This document shows, one piece after another, positions 20,418 through 30,373 of a DNA stretch of 64,000 nt; the stretch's first letter is position 1, and each line of letters opens with the position of its first letter. The notes under the pieces are model-generated. The model worked only from the letters and a program-made list of their open reading frames with translations. It was not told where the DNA came from and did not search any database. Position numbers and translations under genes: made by a program. Source of the DNA: Hyphococcus luteus (GTDB lineage: Bacteria; Pseudomonadota; Alphaproteobacteria; Caulobacterales; Parvularculaceae); assembly GCF_002943565.1 (NCBI RefSeq), contig NZ_PJCH01000011.1, positions 124,001 to 188,000 of the forward strand. Direction: 5' to 3'.

Positions 20418-22969
20418 GCACGGGCCAGGGGCTTTCCCACAAGATGCCGCGCTTCCTCGCCATTCTGGCTTTTGTCTTATTCTTCGCACCCGCCGCCTTT
20501 GCCTCGGGCGCGCTCAATGTGGGCGTGCAGCTGGAGCCGCCGGGGCTCGACCCGACAAGCGGCGCGGCGGCGGCCATCGACGAGATCGTCTACGCCAATC
20601 TCTTCGAGGGACTGACCCGCATCAATGAAGACGGTTCAGTCTCGCCCCTGCTCGCGGAAAGCTGGACGGTTTCCGAGGACGGACGAATCTATGAATTCAA
20701 GCTGCGCGAGGACGTCCGCTTTCACGACGGAACCGCTTTCGATGCGGACGATGTCGTCTTCACCCTGAACCGGGCGAAAGCGCCGGGATCGTCCAACGCC
20801 CAGCGCCCGATCTTCGAGACAATCGAACGCGTCGAGGCGACAGGGCCTTACGCCGTGCGCGTGATCTTGAAAGAACCGCTCGGCGCCTTCCCGACCTATC
20901 TCGGCTGGGGGGACGCGGTGATCATCGCGCCGGAAAGCGCCGATGCCAACGCCACCCATCCGGTAGGCACAGGCCCCTTCAAATTCCAGCGCTGGCGCAA
21001 GGGCGCGTCGGCGAGCCTCGTCCGCAATGAAGACTATTGGGGCGAGCGGCCCGCCCTCGACCGCATCAATTTCATTTTCATCCCCGATCCGACCGCCGCC
21101 TTCGCCGCGCTGATGGCGGGCGATGTGGACGGCTTCCCGAATTATCCGGCCGCGGAGAATCTCGGCCTTATCGAACGCGACGACCGCTTCAGGATCGTCA
21201 CCGGCACGAGCGAGGGCGAGATGATCCTCGCCATCAATAATGGCGCGCCGCCCTTCAACGATATCCGCGTGCGCCGTGCGCTGAACCACGCCATCGACAA
21301 ACAGGCCGTCATCGACGCAGGGCTTTTCGGTTTCGGCGCGCCCATCGGCAGCCATTTTCCGCCGCATCATCCCGCTTATGAAGACCTCACCGGCCTCTAT
21401 CCATACGATCCGGCGCAAGCGCGGCGTCTGCTGGCGCAGGCGGGCTATCCGGACGGGTTTGAAACGACGCTGACCCTCCCACCGCCGGCCTATGCGCGGC
21501 GCGGCGGCGAGATCGTCGCGGCGCAGCTCGAAGCTGTGGGGATCGAGGTCCGGATCCGCAATATCGAATGGGCGCAATGGCTCGATCAGGTCTTCGCCAA
21601 CAAGAATTACGACCTCACCATCGTCTCTCACACCGAGCCGCTCGACATCGATATCTACGCCCGCGACGATTATTATTTTCAGTATCATAGCGAGGCTTTC
21701 AACAAGATCATCGCCAAGCTGCGCCGCGAAAGCGATCCGGCGCGCCGTGATGCGCTTTACCGCAAGGCGCAGGAGATCATCGCGAAAGACGCCGTGAATA
21801 TCTTCATCGCCTCAAGCCCAAAAATCGCCGTCTGGTCGAAAGACGTAACCGGCGTCTGGGCGAATGCGCCGGTGCAGGCCAATGATTTCACACAGGCCGA
21901 TGTCACAGGCCGCGCGGCGATTGCATCCGGCGATCATGCGCCGAGAATGCCGCCCCTCTGGCCGATCTTTGTTTTCATCATCGCGGCGTTCGCGATTGTC
22001 GCGATCTTCGCGAAAGCGAGCCCCGCCTTCCTCGCAAGCCGGGCGCTTTCCATGGCGCTGACCCTGTTCGCCGCCTCGCTTATCATCTTTCTCCTGATCG
22101 AAGTCGCGCCCGGCGACCCGGCGGCGTTCATGATGGGGCTCAATGCCGATCCCGCCGCCATCGACGCGCTTCGCGAGGAGCTCAGCCTCAACCAGTCGCT
22201 GATCGCCCGTTACGCAAGCTGGATCGGCGGGGTCATGACCGGCGATTTCGGCGTCAGCTACACCTACAGAACGCCGGTTTCGGAATTGATGGCCGAAAGG
22301 TTGTGGGTCACGCTGCCGCTGGCGCTCATGGCCTTCGCCATGTCGACGCTGATCGGCGTTCCCGCCGGGCTCGCCGCCGCAGCGCGTCGCCATGAACGGG
22401 ACGGCAAGGCGATTGTTGCTACGGCGCAGGCGGGCGTCGCCATCCCGAATTTCTGGCTGGCGATTTTGCTGGTCATGGTTTTCGCTGTATCCTTGCGCTG
22501 GTTTTCCGCCGGCGGTTTTCCCGGCTGGGAGGCCGGCCTGTTTCCGGCGCTGAAAGCATTGTTCCTGCCGGCTGTCGCGCTCGCCCTCCCCCAGGCCGCG
22601 ATCCTGACCCAGATCATGCGCTCGGCGACCATAGAAACCCTGCGCGAAGATTACATCCGCACCGCGCGCGCAAAAGGCCTGACGCGCCGCGAAACATTGA
22701 TCCGCCATGCGCTCAGGAATGCGCTGATCCCGGTGCTGACCATTCTCGGCCTGCAATTCGCTTTTCTCCTCGCCGGCGGCGTCATCATCGAAAACGTCTT
22801 CTATCTGCCGGGGCTCGGACGCATGGTGTTTCAGGCGATCGCCCAGCGCGATCTCATCGTCGTCGAGAGCGTCGTGATGGTGCTGGTCTTCGCGGTCGTC
22901 GCCATCGCCTTTCTCATCGATCTCGCCTACGCCATCGTCGATCCGCGCCTACACGGGGACGCGCGATGA
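20408..22969 (+). CDS. Fused solute-binding protein and DppB-type permease of a peptide ABC transporter
   Basis: One 853-codon frame holds two normally separate subunits. Residues about 13-33 are a signal peptide, and about 35-510 a family-5 solute-binding domain ([36 protein letters not shown]). Residues about 522-544 form one extra helix, followed by a DppB permease (about 550-853) with the EAA-type loop [29 protein letters not shown]. The extra helix gives correct topology: binding domain outside, permease N-terminus inside. No stop, frameshift or internal ribosome site separates the halves. GGAAG precedes the ATG, inside hemF. Peptide substrate is inferred from family and the peptidase downstream. 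Confidence 0.93.
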   Translation: MAVSTGQGLSHKMPRFLAILAFVLFFAPAAFASGALNVGVQLEPPGLDPTSGAAAAIDEIVYANLFEGLTRINEDGSVSPLLAESWTVSEDGRIYEFKLREDVRFHDGTAFDADDVVFTLNRAKAPGSSNAQRPIFETIERVEATGPYAVRVILKEPLGAFPTYLGWGDAVIIAPESADANATHPVGTGPFKFQRWRKGASASLVRNEDYWGERPALDRINFIFIPDPTAAFAALMAGDVDGFPNYPAAENLGLIERDDRFRIVTGTSEGEMILAINNGAPPFNDIRVRRALNHAIDKQAVIDAGLFGFGAPIGSHFPPHHPAYEDLTGLYPYDPAQARRLLAQAGYPDGFETTLTLPPPAYARRGGEIVAAQLEAVGIEVRIRNIEWAQWLDQVFANKNYDLTIVSHTEPLDIDIYARDDYYFQYHSEAFNKIIAKLRRESDPARRDALYRKAQEIIAKDAVNIFIASSPKIAVWSKDVTGVWANAPVQANDFTQADVTGRAAIASGDHAPRMPPLWPIFVFIIAAFAIVAIFAKASPAFLASRALSMALTLFAASLIIFLLIEVAPGDPAAFMMGLNADPAAIDALREELSLNQSLIARYASWIGGVMTGDFGVSYTYRTPVSELMAERLWVTLPLALMAFAMSTLIGVPAGLAAAARRHERDGKAIVATAQAGVAIPNFWLAILLVMVFAVSLRWFSAGGFPGWEAGLFPALKALFLPAVALALPQAAILTQIMRSATIETLREDYIRTARAKGLTRRETLIRHALRNALIPVLTILGLQFAFLLAGGVIIENVFYLPGLGRMVFQAIAQRDLIVVESVVMVLVFAVVAIAFLIDLAYAIVDPRLHGDAR

Positions 22970-23805
22970 GCGCCCTCGCCGCCTCCCTCAAAAGCGACAA
23001 GGGGCTGACCGCCGGCGCAAGCTTTGTGGCGCTGTTCGCCCTGATGGCGCTCATTTCTTTCGTATGGACGCACCATGACGTCGCCGCCATCGATGTCGAT
23101 GCGCGGCTTTCAGGGCCTTCCCTAAAACACTGGCTCGGGACCAATCATCTCGGCCGCGACGTGTTTTCCATGATCATGGTGGGCGCGCGCGTCTCCATCG
23201 CCGTCGCGGTCTTCGCCGTCGGCATCGGGCTTTTGATCGGCGTCCCGCTGGGTCTCCTCGCCGCGGGAACGCGCGGAATCATCGAAGACATCGTCATGCG
23301 CATGAGCGACGTCATTTTCGCCTTCCCGGCGCTCATTCTCGCCATTCTCATCACCGCCGTTTACGGTCCCGGCGCGATCAACGCCGTCATCGCCATCGGC
23401 GTGTTCAACATTCCGGTCTTTGCGCGGCTGACGCGCGGCGCGGCGCTGCCTATCTGGACCCGCGGCTATGTGATGAGCGCGAAAACCGCCGGCAAGAACG
23501 GCTTTCGGATTTCTCTTGAACATGTCCTGCCGAATATATTGCCGGTGCTTATCGTGCAGGCGACGGTGCAGCTTTCTCTCGCGGTGCTCGCGGAAGCCGC
23601 GCTTTCCTATGTGGGCATCGGCGCGCAGCCGCCCGCCCCGAGCTGGGGGCGCATGCTCGCCGAAAGCCAAACTATGGTCAGTTTCGCGCCCTGGCTTGCG
23701 ATCTTCCCGGGCCTCGCAATCTTTCTTTTCGTCTTCGGGCTCAATCTTCTTGGCGACGGTTTAAGGCGCCGCCTCGACCCGCACCGCATTGTGGGGGCCA
23801 TGTGA
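22966..23805 (+). CDS. DppC-type ABC permease
   Basis: The second membrane subunit of the peptide/opine-family transporter, 279 residues with about six helices. It shows the LGTNHLGRDVFSMIMVGARVS start region, the coupling loop YVMSAKTAGKNGFRISLEHVLPNILP, and APSWGRMLAESQ near the end. It overlaps the fused binding-protein/permease gene by four bases and the ATPase gene by four bases, so expression is tightly coupled. Confidence 0.94.
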   Translation: MSALAASLKSDKGLTAGASFVALFALMALISFVWTHHDVAAIDVDARLSGPSLKHWLGTNHLGRDVFSMIMVGARVSIAVAVFAVGIGLLIGVPLGLLAAGTRGIIEDIVMRMSDVIFAFPALILAILITAVYGPGAINAVIAIGVFNIPVFARLTRGAALPIWTRGYVMSAKTAGKNGFRISLEHVLPNILPVLIVQATVQLSLAVLAEAALSYVGIGAQPPAPSWGRMLAESQTMVSFAPWLAIFPGLAIFLFVFGLNLLGDGLRRRLDPHRIVGAM

Positions 23806-25412
23806 GCGACGCGATTGCGATCAGAAATCTTTCATTGCGCATTGGCGGGGCGAATATCCTCGACAGCGTCAATCTTAGGCTGAATGCAGGAGAGATTACC
23901 GGCCTGATCGGGCGCTCAGGCTCCGGCAAATCCATGACGGCGCTCGCCATGATGGGGCTCGCGCCCGGCGCGGCGGAAATCTCCGGCGAAATAATTATCG
24001 ACGGCGAGAATGTCCTCGCCATGCGCGAGCGCGCCAGATGCGATCTGCGCGGACGCAAGATCGCCATGGTGTTTCAAGAACCCATGACGGCCCTGAATCC
24101 CTTGCAGACCATCGGCGCGCAGGTCGCGGAAACCTTCCTCGCCCATGAAAAAATCAGCCGCGCCGAAGCGTTCGGAAAATCCAAAACCGCCCTCGGCCGT
24201 GCGGGGCTTCCTCCCGAGGAAATCTCGCCGGAGCGCCGTCCGCACGAACTTTCCGGGGGTCAACGCCAGCGCGCCGGGATCGCCATCGCCATTGCCATGA
24301 AACCGGGCGTCCTGATCGCCGACGAACCCACAACAGCCCTCGACGTAACAACACAAGCCGAGATTCTCGGCTTACTCAAAACTCTCGCGAAAGAAGATGG
24401 CTCCGCCCTCCTTCTCATCACTCATGATCTCGCCGTCGTCTCCTCTGTCGCGGACCGCATTGCCGTGCTGAAGGAAGGCCGCATCGTCGCCGATGAAAGC
24501 GCCGATGATTTCTACAGCGCGGCGCCCACATCGCTCGCCAGAGAATTCATGCCCGCGCGCGTCAAACGCGATGGCGCAAGGCCCGCTTCACCGAAAACCG
24601 CCCTCGCCGCAGACAACCTATCCTGCGATTATGTGAATGCGCGCCGGTCGGTCTTTGTGGAACCCGCCGTTTTCCGCGCCGTTAAGAATGTCAGCTTCAA
24701 AATCGCGAAAGGCGAAACGCTGGGCCTTGTTGGCGAGTCCGGCTGCGGCAAGTCCACGCTCGCCAGAGCCCTGCTCGGTCTTCATCCCATTGCGGAAGGG
24801 ACAGCCGCTATCGGCGGCGAAATTTTTCCGGCGAAAGACAAGGCGGCGATGCGCCGCCTGCGCCGAAAAATCCAGATTGTCTTTCAGGACCCTTATTCCA
24901 GTTTCAATCCGCGCCAGCGCATCGCTGACATCCTCGCCGAGCCCTTTCACCTCTTCGATGAGCCGATGACGGCGGCGCAAAAGCGCGAGCGCGCCGCAGC
25001 GCTTATGGAAAGCGTCGGCCTCGGCGCCGATGCGCTTGACAAATATCCGCACGCCTTTTCCGGCGGCCAGCGCCAGCGCATTGCGATCGCCCGCGCGCTG
25101 GCCACCGATCCTGAAGTCATCGTCCTCGACGAAGCGACGTCCGCCCTCGACATCGCCTCGCGCAACCATATTCTGGAGCTTTTGCAGTCGCTGCAGGCGG
25201 CGCGGGGGCTCTCCCTCCTTTTCATCACCCACGATCTTTCCGTCATTCGCGACATCGCCGACCGCGTCATGGTGATGAATGAGGGCCGGATCCTCGAAAG
25301 CGGCGAAACGGACCGCATTTTCGAGAGCCCGCAAACCGATTATACAAGGCGTCTCATTGCGGCCGCGCCTGTGATAGAATGGCGCGAAAGCGCCGGAGAC
25401 ATGAATGGCTGA
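23802..25412 (+). CDS. Double ATPase subunit (DppD-DppF fusion) of peptide ABC transporter
   Basis: A 536-residue protein with two complete ABC ATPase domains. Domain 1 has the Walker A GRSGSGKS near residue 40, signature [10 protein letters not shown] and Walker [14 protein letters not shown]. Domain 2 has the Walker [10 protein letters not shown] near residue 310, [15 protein letters not shown] and [12 protein letters not shown]. Each domain is followed by the oligopeptide-type C-terminal region. Both sites look intact. The GTG start at 23802 overlaps dppC; the 3' end overlaps the peptidase by eight bases. Fused DppDF-like proteins are known (GsiA/YejF type). Confidence 0.94.
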   Translation: MSDAIAIRNLSLRIGGANILDSVNLRLNAGEITGLIGRSGSGKSMTALAMMGLAPGAAEISGEIIIDGENVLAMRERARCDLRGRKIAMVFQEPMTALNPLQTIGAQVAETFLAHEKISRAEAFGKSKTALGRAGLPPEEISPERRPHELSGGQRQRAGIAIAIAMKPGVLIADEPTTALDVTTQAEILGLLKTLAKEDGSALLLITHDLAVVSSVADRIAVLKEGRIVADESADDFYSAAPTSLAREFMPARVKRDGARPASPKTALAADNLSCDYVNARRSVFVEPAVFRAVKNVSFKIAKGETLGLVGESGCGKSTLARALLGLHPIAEGTAAIGGEIFPAKDKAAMRRLRRKIQIVFQDPYSSFNPRQRIADILAEPFHLFDEPMTAAQKRERAAALMESVGLGADALDKYPHAFSGGQRQRIAIARALATDPEVIVLDEATSALDIASRNHILELLQSLQAARGLSLLFITHDLSVIRDIADRVMVMNEGRILESGETDRIFESPQTDYTRRLIAAAPVIEWRESAGDMNG

Positions 25413-26409
25413 AGATGTGCTGAAACCGGGACCGAGGAACCTCATCACCGATGTGGAGGGGATCAGCGTCGGCAACGCGACCGACGACAAGGTCGAGACC
25501 GGCGTCACGGTCTTGCGTTGCGATCACGCCTATGTGGCGTCGGCGGATGTGCGCGGCGGCGCGCCCGGCACGCGCGAGATTGACGTTCTGTCTCCTGAAA
25601 ATCTGGTAGGCCGCGCCGACGCCTTCGTTCTCACCGGCGGCTCGGTTTTCGGCCTCGCCGCCGCCGACGGCGCCGCGAGCGCGCTCTCGGTCGACGGCGT
25701 CGGGCTGAAGCTCAGCAATAAAGGTCCGGCGATCCCTATCGTTCCCGCCGCCGTTCTGCACGATCTCGCCAATGACGGCGACAAGGACTGGGGCGAGACG
25801 CCGCCTTACCGCGCGCTCGGCATGGAGGCGGCGCGAAGCGCCGGCGCTGAGTTCGCGCTCGGCTCCATCGGGGCTGGCCGCGGCGCCATGGCGGGTCTCG
25901 TCAAAGGCGGTCTCGGCTCGGCCTCGCTCATGCTCGAAAGCGGCGTCGCGGTCGGCGCGCTCGTCGCCGCCAATCCGGTAGGCTCGGTCTATATGGAGGA
26001 CGGCGAAACCTTCCACGCCTGGGCTTATGAAATCGGCGATGAATTCGGCGGGCGAAAGCCGCCCGAGACCCGCGAAAGCGCCGAGCCCTTCCCCGGCGAG
26101 TCGCGGCTTCACATGCGCTTCGAAGCGGGCGCGAACACCACCCTCGCCATTGTCGCCACCAACGCCGATCTCACCAATGTTGAGACGAAACGCATGGCGA
26201 TGATGGCCCATGACGGGATCGCCCGCGCCATCCGCCCCGCCCATTCCCCTTTTGACGGCGACATCGTCTTCGCCGTGGCGACGGCGAAAGCGGAATTGCC
26301 CTCTGACCCGCCGCCCCTGCGCCACGGGCTCGTTGCGCGCATCGCCGCCGCGGCCTCCGATTGCCTAACCCGCGCCATCGCCCGCGCCGTTTACGAAGCG
26401 GCGCGTTAA
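25405..26409 (+). CDS. P1-family (S58, DmpA-like) aminopeptidase
   Basis: A 334-residue self-processing N-terminal-nucleophile peptidase of the DmpA/L-aminopeptidase-esterase family. The start RNLITDVEGISVGNATDD and GGSVFGLAAADGAAS are typical. The expected autocleavage site precedes the Ser in VKGGLGSAS (about residue 172), which would become the nucleophile of the beta chain. No signal peptide is seen, so it should act in the cytosol. Its start overlaps the transporter ATPase gene, so imported peptides (perhaps with D- or beta-residues, which relatives accept) are the likely substrates; this is inference. Confidence 0.88.
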   Translation: MAEDVLKPGPRNLITDVEGISVGNATDDKVETGVTVLRCDHAYVASADVRGGAPGTREIDVLSPENLVGRADAFVLTGGSVFGLAAADGAASALSVDGVGLKLSNKGPAIPIVPAAVLHDLANDGDKDWGETPPYRALGMEAARSAGAEFALGSIGAGRGAMAGLVKGGLGSASLMLESGVAVGALVAANPVGSVYMEDGETFHAWAYEIGDEFGGRKPPETRESAEPFPGESRLHMRFEAGANTTLAIVATNADLTNVETKRMAMMAHDGIARAIRPAHSPFDGDIVFAVATAKAELPSDPPPLRHGLVARIAAAASDCLTRAIARAVYEAAR

Positions 26410-26499
26410 CCACTTCCGCCTGACGGCGAAGCGGCCCGGTCCTTGAATATGCTTAATCCGGGACCCGGGACTTTCCCGTAATGAACCGGCGGCGAGGCT

Positions 26500-27825
26500 A
26501 TGCGCGACATCATTCTGCTCAGTTTTACGGCAATCTGCCTGATCGCCGCGCTGCGCCATCCCTTCGCCGGGCTTTTGACCTGGGCGTGGTTTACGCTGTT
26601 GACGCCGCATCAGGCGGCCTATGGCGTTTACGGCATTCCGCTCAATGTGGTGATCGCCGGCGTCACCATGGCGGCTTACGTTCTCTCCGGCGAGATCGCG
26701 AAATTCCGGTTCGACCCGATCACCTCGTTGATCGTTCTTTTCGCCGGCTGGCTGACCGTGGCGCAGGCCTTCTCCCTCGATCCGGAGAATTCCGCGCTTT
26801 ACTATGACCGCTTCATCAAGACGCTGCTGTTCATCGTCCTCTGCGCGCAGATGGCGGCCGGCAAGTTGCGCTTCAACGCGCTGGTCTGGACGGTTGTCGC
26901 CTGCATCGGGTTTCTGGCCGCCAAAGGCGCGCTCTTCACTTTCGCGACGCTCGGCCAGTATCATGTACAGGGCCTGCCCAACACGGTTCTCGAAGACAAC
27001 AACCATTTCGGCATCGCCGTCGCCTCGATCCTGCCGCTCATTCTCTATCTGCGCGCCGAGGCCGCAAAACCGGTCGTCCGTCAGGGGCTGCTCGTTCTGT
27101 TCGGTCTGTCCATCGTCGCCATCATCGGCACGCAGTCGCGCGGCGCCTTTCTCGCGCTGATCGCGTTCAGCGGCTATTTCTGGATCCGCGCGAAACACAA
27201 ATTCGCCATTCTCGGCGGGCTCGCCCTCATCATGATTCCGACCATCGCCTTCATGCCGTCGAAATGGACGGAGCGCATGAGCACCATTAGCGAAGCGACG
27301 GAAGACGCGTCTTTCATGGGGCGCGTCGACGCCTGGGTGATCAATACCAAACTCGCGGCGGAAAACCCGCTCACCGGCGCCGGGCTCAGAAACTCCTATC
27401 AAAAAGAGATCGCGCAAAAAGTCGACATCGAAAGGGCCGAAACCGCCAAGGCCGCGCACAGCATCTATTTCGAAGTGCTGGGCGGCGCGGGGTTCGTCGG
27501 CCTCGCACTTTATCTGACGCTTTTTGCGACGGCCTTCTTTTCCGCCTGGCGGATTTATCTCTCCCGCGCCAATGACCGCCTCGCGCCGTGGAAATGGCGC
27601 TTTGCTTATTACGCGCAAATGTCGATCCTCGTTTTCGCGGTCGGCGGCGCATCGGTCTCGCTTGAAATGTGGGACGGCTATCTGATCGTCATCGCGCTTG
27701 TCGCGGCGCTCACCAAGATGGCTGTCGCGGAAGAAAAGCCCGAAGGTCATGCGCTCGCCGCGGCGCGCCTGCACAACTGGCGCGGACGCAAACGGCTGAA
27801 AGAGATACTGGAAAAACCGGCTTAA
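26500..27825 (+). CDS. O-antigen-ligase-like membrane protein, exosortase-associated O-glycosylation ligase type
   Basis: A 441-residue protein with about ten or more membrane helices and the Wzy/WaaL periplasmic loop region (about 225-330). The N-terminus RHPFAGLLTWAWFTLLTPHQAAYG and the motifs LEDNNHFGIAVASILPL and TQSRGAFLALIAF fit the family of probable O-glycosylation ligases linked to PEP-CTERM/exosortase systems. It would transfer a lipid-linked glycan to an acceptor in the periplasm. The ATG at 26500 follows GAGG. It stands alone, convergent with the CDF gene; no other exosortase gene lies beside it. Confidence 0.78.
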   Translation: MRDIILLSFTAICLIAALRHPFAGLLTWAWFTLLTPHQAAYGVYGIPLNVVIAGVTMAAYVLSGEIAKFRFDPITSLIVLFAGWLTVAQAFSLDPENSALYYDRFIKTLLFIVLCAQMAAGKLRFNALVWTVVACIGFLAAKGALFTFATLGQYHVQGLPNTVLEDNNHFGIAVASILPLILYLRAEAAKPVVRQGLLVLFGLSIVAIIGTQSRGAFLALIAFSGYFWIRAKHKFAILGGLALIMIPTIAFMPSKWTERMSTISEATEDASFMGRVDAWVINTKLAAENPLTGAGLRNSYQKEIAQKVDIERAETAKAAHSIYFEVLGGAGFVGLALYLTLFATAFFSAWRIYLSRANDRLAPWKWRFAYYAQMSILVFAVGGASVSLEMWDGYLIVIALVAALTKMAVAEEKPEGHALAAARLHNWRGRKRLKEILEKPA

Positions 27826-27828
27826 GGT

Positions 27829-28821
27829 TTAATCGGCCGCAAAGGCCGCGCCGCCATGGGCCTTGAAGCCCCCGCCCGCCGCCGTTTTGTTTTCATGCGC
27901 TTCGAAGGATGCATCGGACTCGCTCGGCGCGTGAGAGTCGGGACATTCCTCGCCGATCTCGATCTGCACTGTCGAATAATGAATATCGTAACGCTCTTCG
28001 AGAAACGCCTTCGCCGCCGCCAGCGCGCTTGCAGCGTCCTGTGCGTCGGTAATGCGGGCGTGAAGCGTCAGGCGCGGATGTTCCGGCGTGATCTGCGATA
28101 TCTGAATGCTGTGCACGTCCTTGATCTGCGGCGCAGCGGCGATCAGGGCCTTTTTCAGCTCTTCCCGATCAATATCCGCCGGCGCGCCTTCAAGAAGAAT
28201 ATGGCCTGTCTCGCGCACCAGACGCAGCGCCGACACGCCGATGAGGAAGGCGACGGCGATGGAAAGAAGCGGGTCGATCGCAAACCAGCCGGTCGCGGAA
28301 ATGACGAGCGCCGCGATGATCGCCGCCGCAGAACCGAGCAGATCGCCGATCACATGCAATAAAGCGCCGCGCATATTGAGGTCGCGTTCTTGCGGCCGGT
28401 GAAGGATGAAAAACGCAATGGCGTTGGCGATGAACCCGGCGACGGCGACCCACAACATCAGGCCGGACTGAACTTCGACCGGCTCCATGAAGCGCCGCAC
28501 GGCCTCAAAGATAATCCAGAGAAGCAGCACAGCGAGCAACACGCCGTTTACAAAGGCGGCGAGAACCTGCGCCCGCCTGTATCCGAAATGCAGCCGCGAA
28601 TCCGCCGGACGCCGCGCAATGAACTGCGCGCTCGCCGCAAGACCCAGCGCCAGCGCATCGGTCAGCATGTGCGTTGCGTCCGCCAGAAGCGCGAGAGAGC
28701 CGGAGATAAGCCCGCCGACAACCTCGACCACCATGAAGACCACAATGACGGCGAAAGCCATCAAAAGGCGTCCTGTGACCTTTCCCGAAGGCCGATGATG
28801 GTCATGATTGCAGTTAACCAT
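27829..28821 (-). CDS. Cation diffusion facilitator (CzcD/ZitB-like metal exporter)
   Basis: A 330-residue CDF-family transporter that exports Zn(II) or similar ions. The chosen start gives a His-rich head, MVNCNHDHHRP. Six helices follow, with the metal-site motif LLADATHMLTDALAL (HxxxD) in helix 2 and a second HxxxD-type site in helix 5 (LLHVIGDLLGSAA). The C-terminal cytosolic domain (about 205-300) has the ferredoxin-like fold sequence HSIQISQITPEHPRLTLHARI. An upstream in-frame ATG at 28905 would add 28 residues of non-family sequence. It is divergent from a ZIP-family gene. Confidence 0.88.
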   Translation of the reverse strand: MVNCNHDHHRPSGKVTGRLLMAFAVIVVFMVVEVVGGLISGSLALLADATHMLTDALALGLAASAQFIARRPADSRLHFGYRRAQVLAAFVNGVLLAVLLLWIIFEAVRRFMEPVEVQSGLMLWVAVAGFIANAIAFFILHRPQERDLNMRGALLHVIGDLLGSAAAIIAALVISATGWFAIDPLLSIAVAFLIGVSALRLVRETGHILLEGAPADIDREELKKALIAAAPQIKDVHSIQISQITPEHPRLTLHARITDAQDAASALAAAKAFLEERYDIHYSTVQIEIGEECPDSHAPSESDASFEAHENKTAAGGGFKAHGGAAFAAD

Positions 28822-28951
28822 GCGCTTGCCGTTTTCGTCGTTTTCTACGCGTTCGGACGGGTACAAAGCGTGGGGACAATAGTCTGCGCGGGCCGCGAAG
28901 GGCAAGGCGGCGCGCGCTTATTTCACAGTTAATTCAACATGATCATAGAGC

Positions 28952-29012
28952 GTTATAATGTTTCTTCATGAGCATAAAAAAAGTTACGAGATAACATTTT
29001 CATTGCTATCAT
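28952..29012 (+). promoter_or_regulatory. AT-rich dyads resembling Zur/Fur-family sites between CDF and ZIP genes
   Basis: The core GTTAC-GAG-ATAAC (28983-28995) with flanking AAA and ATTTT resembles the AAATGTTAT-N-ATAACATTT shape of Zur boxes. A second related stretch, GTTATAATGTTTC, lies at 28952-28964. The first core overlaps a possible -35 (TTACGA, 28984-28989), placed 17 bases from a TATCAT -10 (29007-29012) reading toward the ZIP gene. The match is by eye, and the local AT richness stands out against the GC-rich flanks. Confidence 0.45.
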
Positions 29013-29059
29013 ACGCGTCTTGCGGGAAGAGAGCGCGGGCGGCCACACTATAGTCGGCC

Positions 29060-29845
29060 ATGATCGAAAACAGCAGGAAGGGGCCCTGCGGGTTGCTAGG
29101 GGATATTCTGATAGGTGACGGGCTCCTTGCGAGCCTAATGGCCGCCGCCATGAGCACGCTCGGCGTCTTCATCATGGCGTCCTTCGGCGACTGGGCGCGC
29201 CGCAATATCGGCTATTGCGCCGCTTTCGCCGTCGGCCTCCTGACGGTCGGCGTGGCGTTTCACCTGATCCCGGAAGCGGTGAGCCTGTCGGAAATGGCGC
29301 TGAGCTCGGTCGCCGGCGGCTTCATGGCCATGGTGCTGATCGGCATCGCCGTTCAGTTCGCCGTCAGTCGCCAGCCGGAAGGCGCCGCTCTCACCTTCGG
29401 CTACGCCTCGATCATCGTCCTCGCCTCTCATTCCTTTCTCGACGGCATCGTCTATGCGGCCTCTTTTCAAGAAGAGCCGTTCACGGGCTGGCTCGCCACA
29501 AGCGGGCTGATGTTTCACGAATTTCCTGAAGGCGTCATCGCCTACGCCCTGCTCGCCCAGGCGAATCTGCCGCGCAAACGCGCCATGGCGCTCGCGATCA
29601 TCGCCGCCGCCGCAACGACCGTCGGCGGCACAATCCTCGGCGCCTTCATCTTCAGCATGGCCAAAGAGCTGCCTATCGCCGCGATGCTGGGCGGGTCGGC
29701 CGGCGCGCTCATCTATGTGCTGATCGTGCATCTCGGGCCCCATGCGGCGGCTTCGCCCGACAAAAGAGGCTACGATTTCGCCATGCTCGGCGTTGCTTTC
29801 GGCACGGCGGCGATCATCCTGCAACACTTGTCAGGCATGCATTAA
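29060..29845 (+). CDS. ZIP-family metal transporter
   Basis: A 261-residue polytopic protein of the ZIP family (ZupT-like), expected to carry Zn(II) or other divalent metals across the inner membrane. The metal-site helices are visible as SHSFLDGIVYAASF (helix 4) and MFHEFPEGVIAYALL (helix 5, with the H-E-x-P-E-G signature). The start is uncertain: the ATG at 29060 has no clear Shine-Dalgarno, and a TTG at 29093 after AGGAAGGGG is an alternative that removes 11 residues. It diverges from the CDF exporter, so one control region serves a probable uptake and an efflux gene. Confidence 0.85.
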   Translation: MIENSRKGPCGLLGDILIGDGLLASLMAAAMSTLGVFIMASFGDWARRNIGYCAAFAVGLLTVGVAFHLIPEAVSLSEMALSSVAGGFMAMVLIGIAVQFAVSRQPEGAALTFGYASIIVLASHSFLDGIVYAASFQEEPFTGWLATSGLMFHEFPEGVIAYALLAQANLPRKRAMALAIIAAAATTVGGTILGAFIFSMAKELPIAAMLGGSAGALIYVLIVHLGPHAAASPDKRGYDFAMLGVAFGTAAIILQHLSGMH

Positions 29846-29872
29846 GACCGCTCACACTTTTGTGGATGCGCT

Positions 29873-30373
29873 TTAGGGCCGGCAACCGGCGATCCCCGCC
29901 GCCGGAGAGACTATGCTCCAGCCGGCGCTGTCGCTGACCTTGATCAGGCCCTGTTCAAGATAGGCCCCTTCGCTGAATTCAAGGCCGAAGCGCGCCGAGA
30001 CTTCGACGACAACGCCGTCACCGCTTTCAAAACGCTGGCGTTCGTAAACGCCGTACCCTGATGCGCCATAGAATTGCGTGCGCGCCAGATGCACCGGCCG
30101 GCCCGCAATATTCACCTGCGCCTGCTTTTCCGCGACATATTGAAAAACCGCCGACGGACGCGCGCCTTCGAGCGTCCACAAGATCATCCCGCATTCGCCC
30201 GAAGGAATTCGCGCATCGCTGAGCGGGCGCAGGCCTTGCGCGGCCACATCCGCCTTTGCAAGATCGAGTGGCGCATCATCTTGTTCTTCCACCGCCGTTT
30301 CGTCGCCTCTTATGGTGGCGCAGGCGCCGGTCAGGGACAACGCGGCGAGCATTGCAATGGTTTTGCGGTTCAT
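29873..30373 (-). CDS. Small lipoprotein at the end of the gsp operon
   Basis: A 166-residue predicted lipoprotein with lipobox LTGAC (Cys18), and Ala at +2, which favours the outer membrane. I recognise no family. The mature part has an acidic linker (about 25-45), then a compact domain with two further Cys (in SGECGMI and at the end, AGCRP) that could form a disulfide. The start overlaps the gspN stop by four bases, so it is the thirteenth gene of the T2SS operon. Position, size and lipidation make it a candidate pilotin or accessory factor for the secretin GspD; that is inference without sequence homology. Confidence 0.8.
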   Translation of the reverse strand: MNRKTIAMLAALSLTGACATIRGDETAVEEQDDAPLDLAKADVAAQGLRPLSDARIPSGECGMILWTLEGARPSAVFQYVAEKQAQVNIAGRPVHLARTQFYGASGYGVYERQRFESGDGVVVEVSARFGLEFSEGAYLEQGLIKVSDSAGWSIVSPAAGIAGCRP

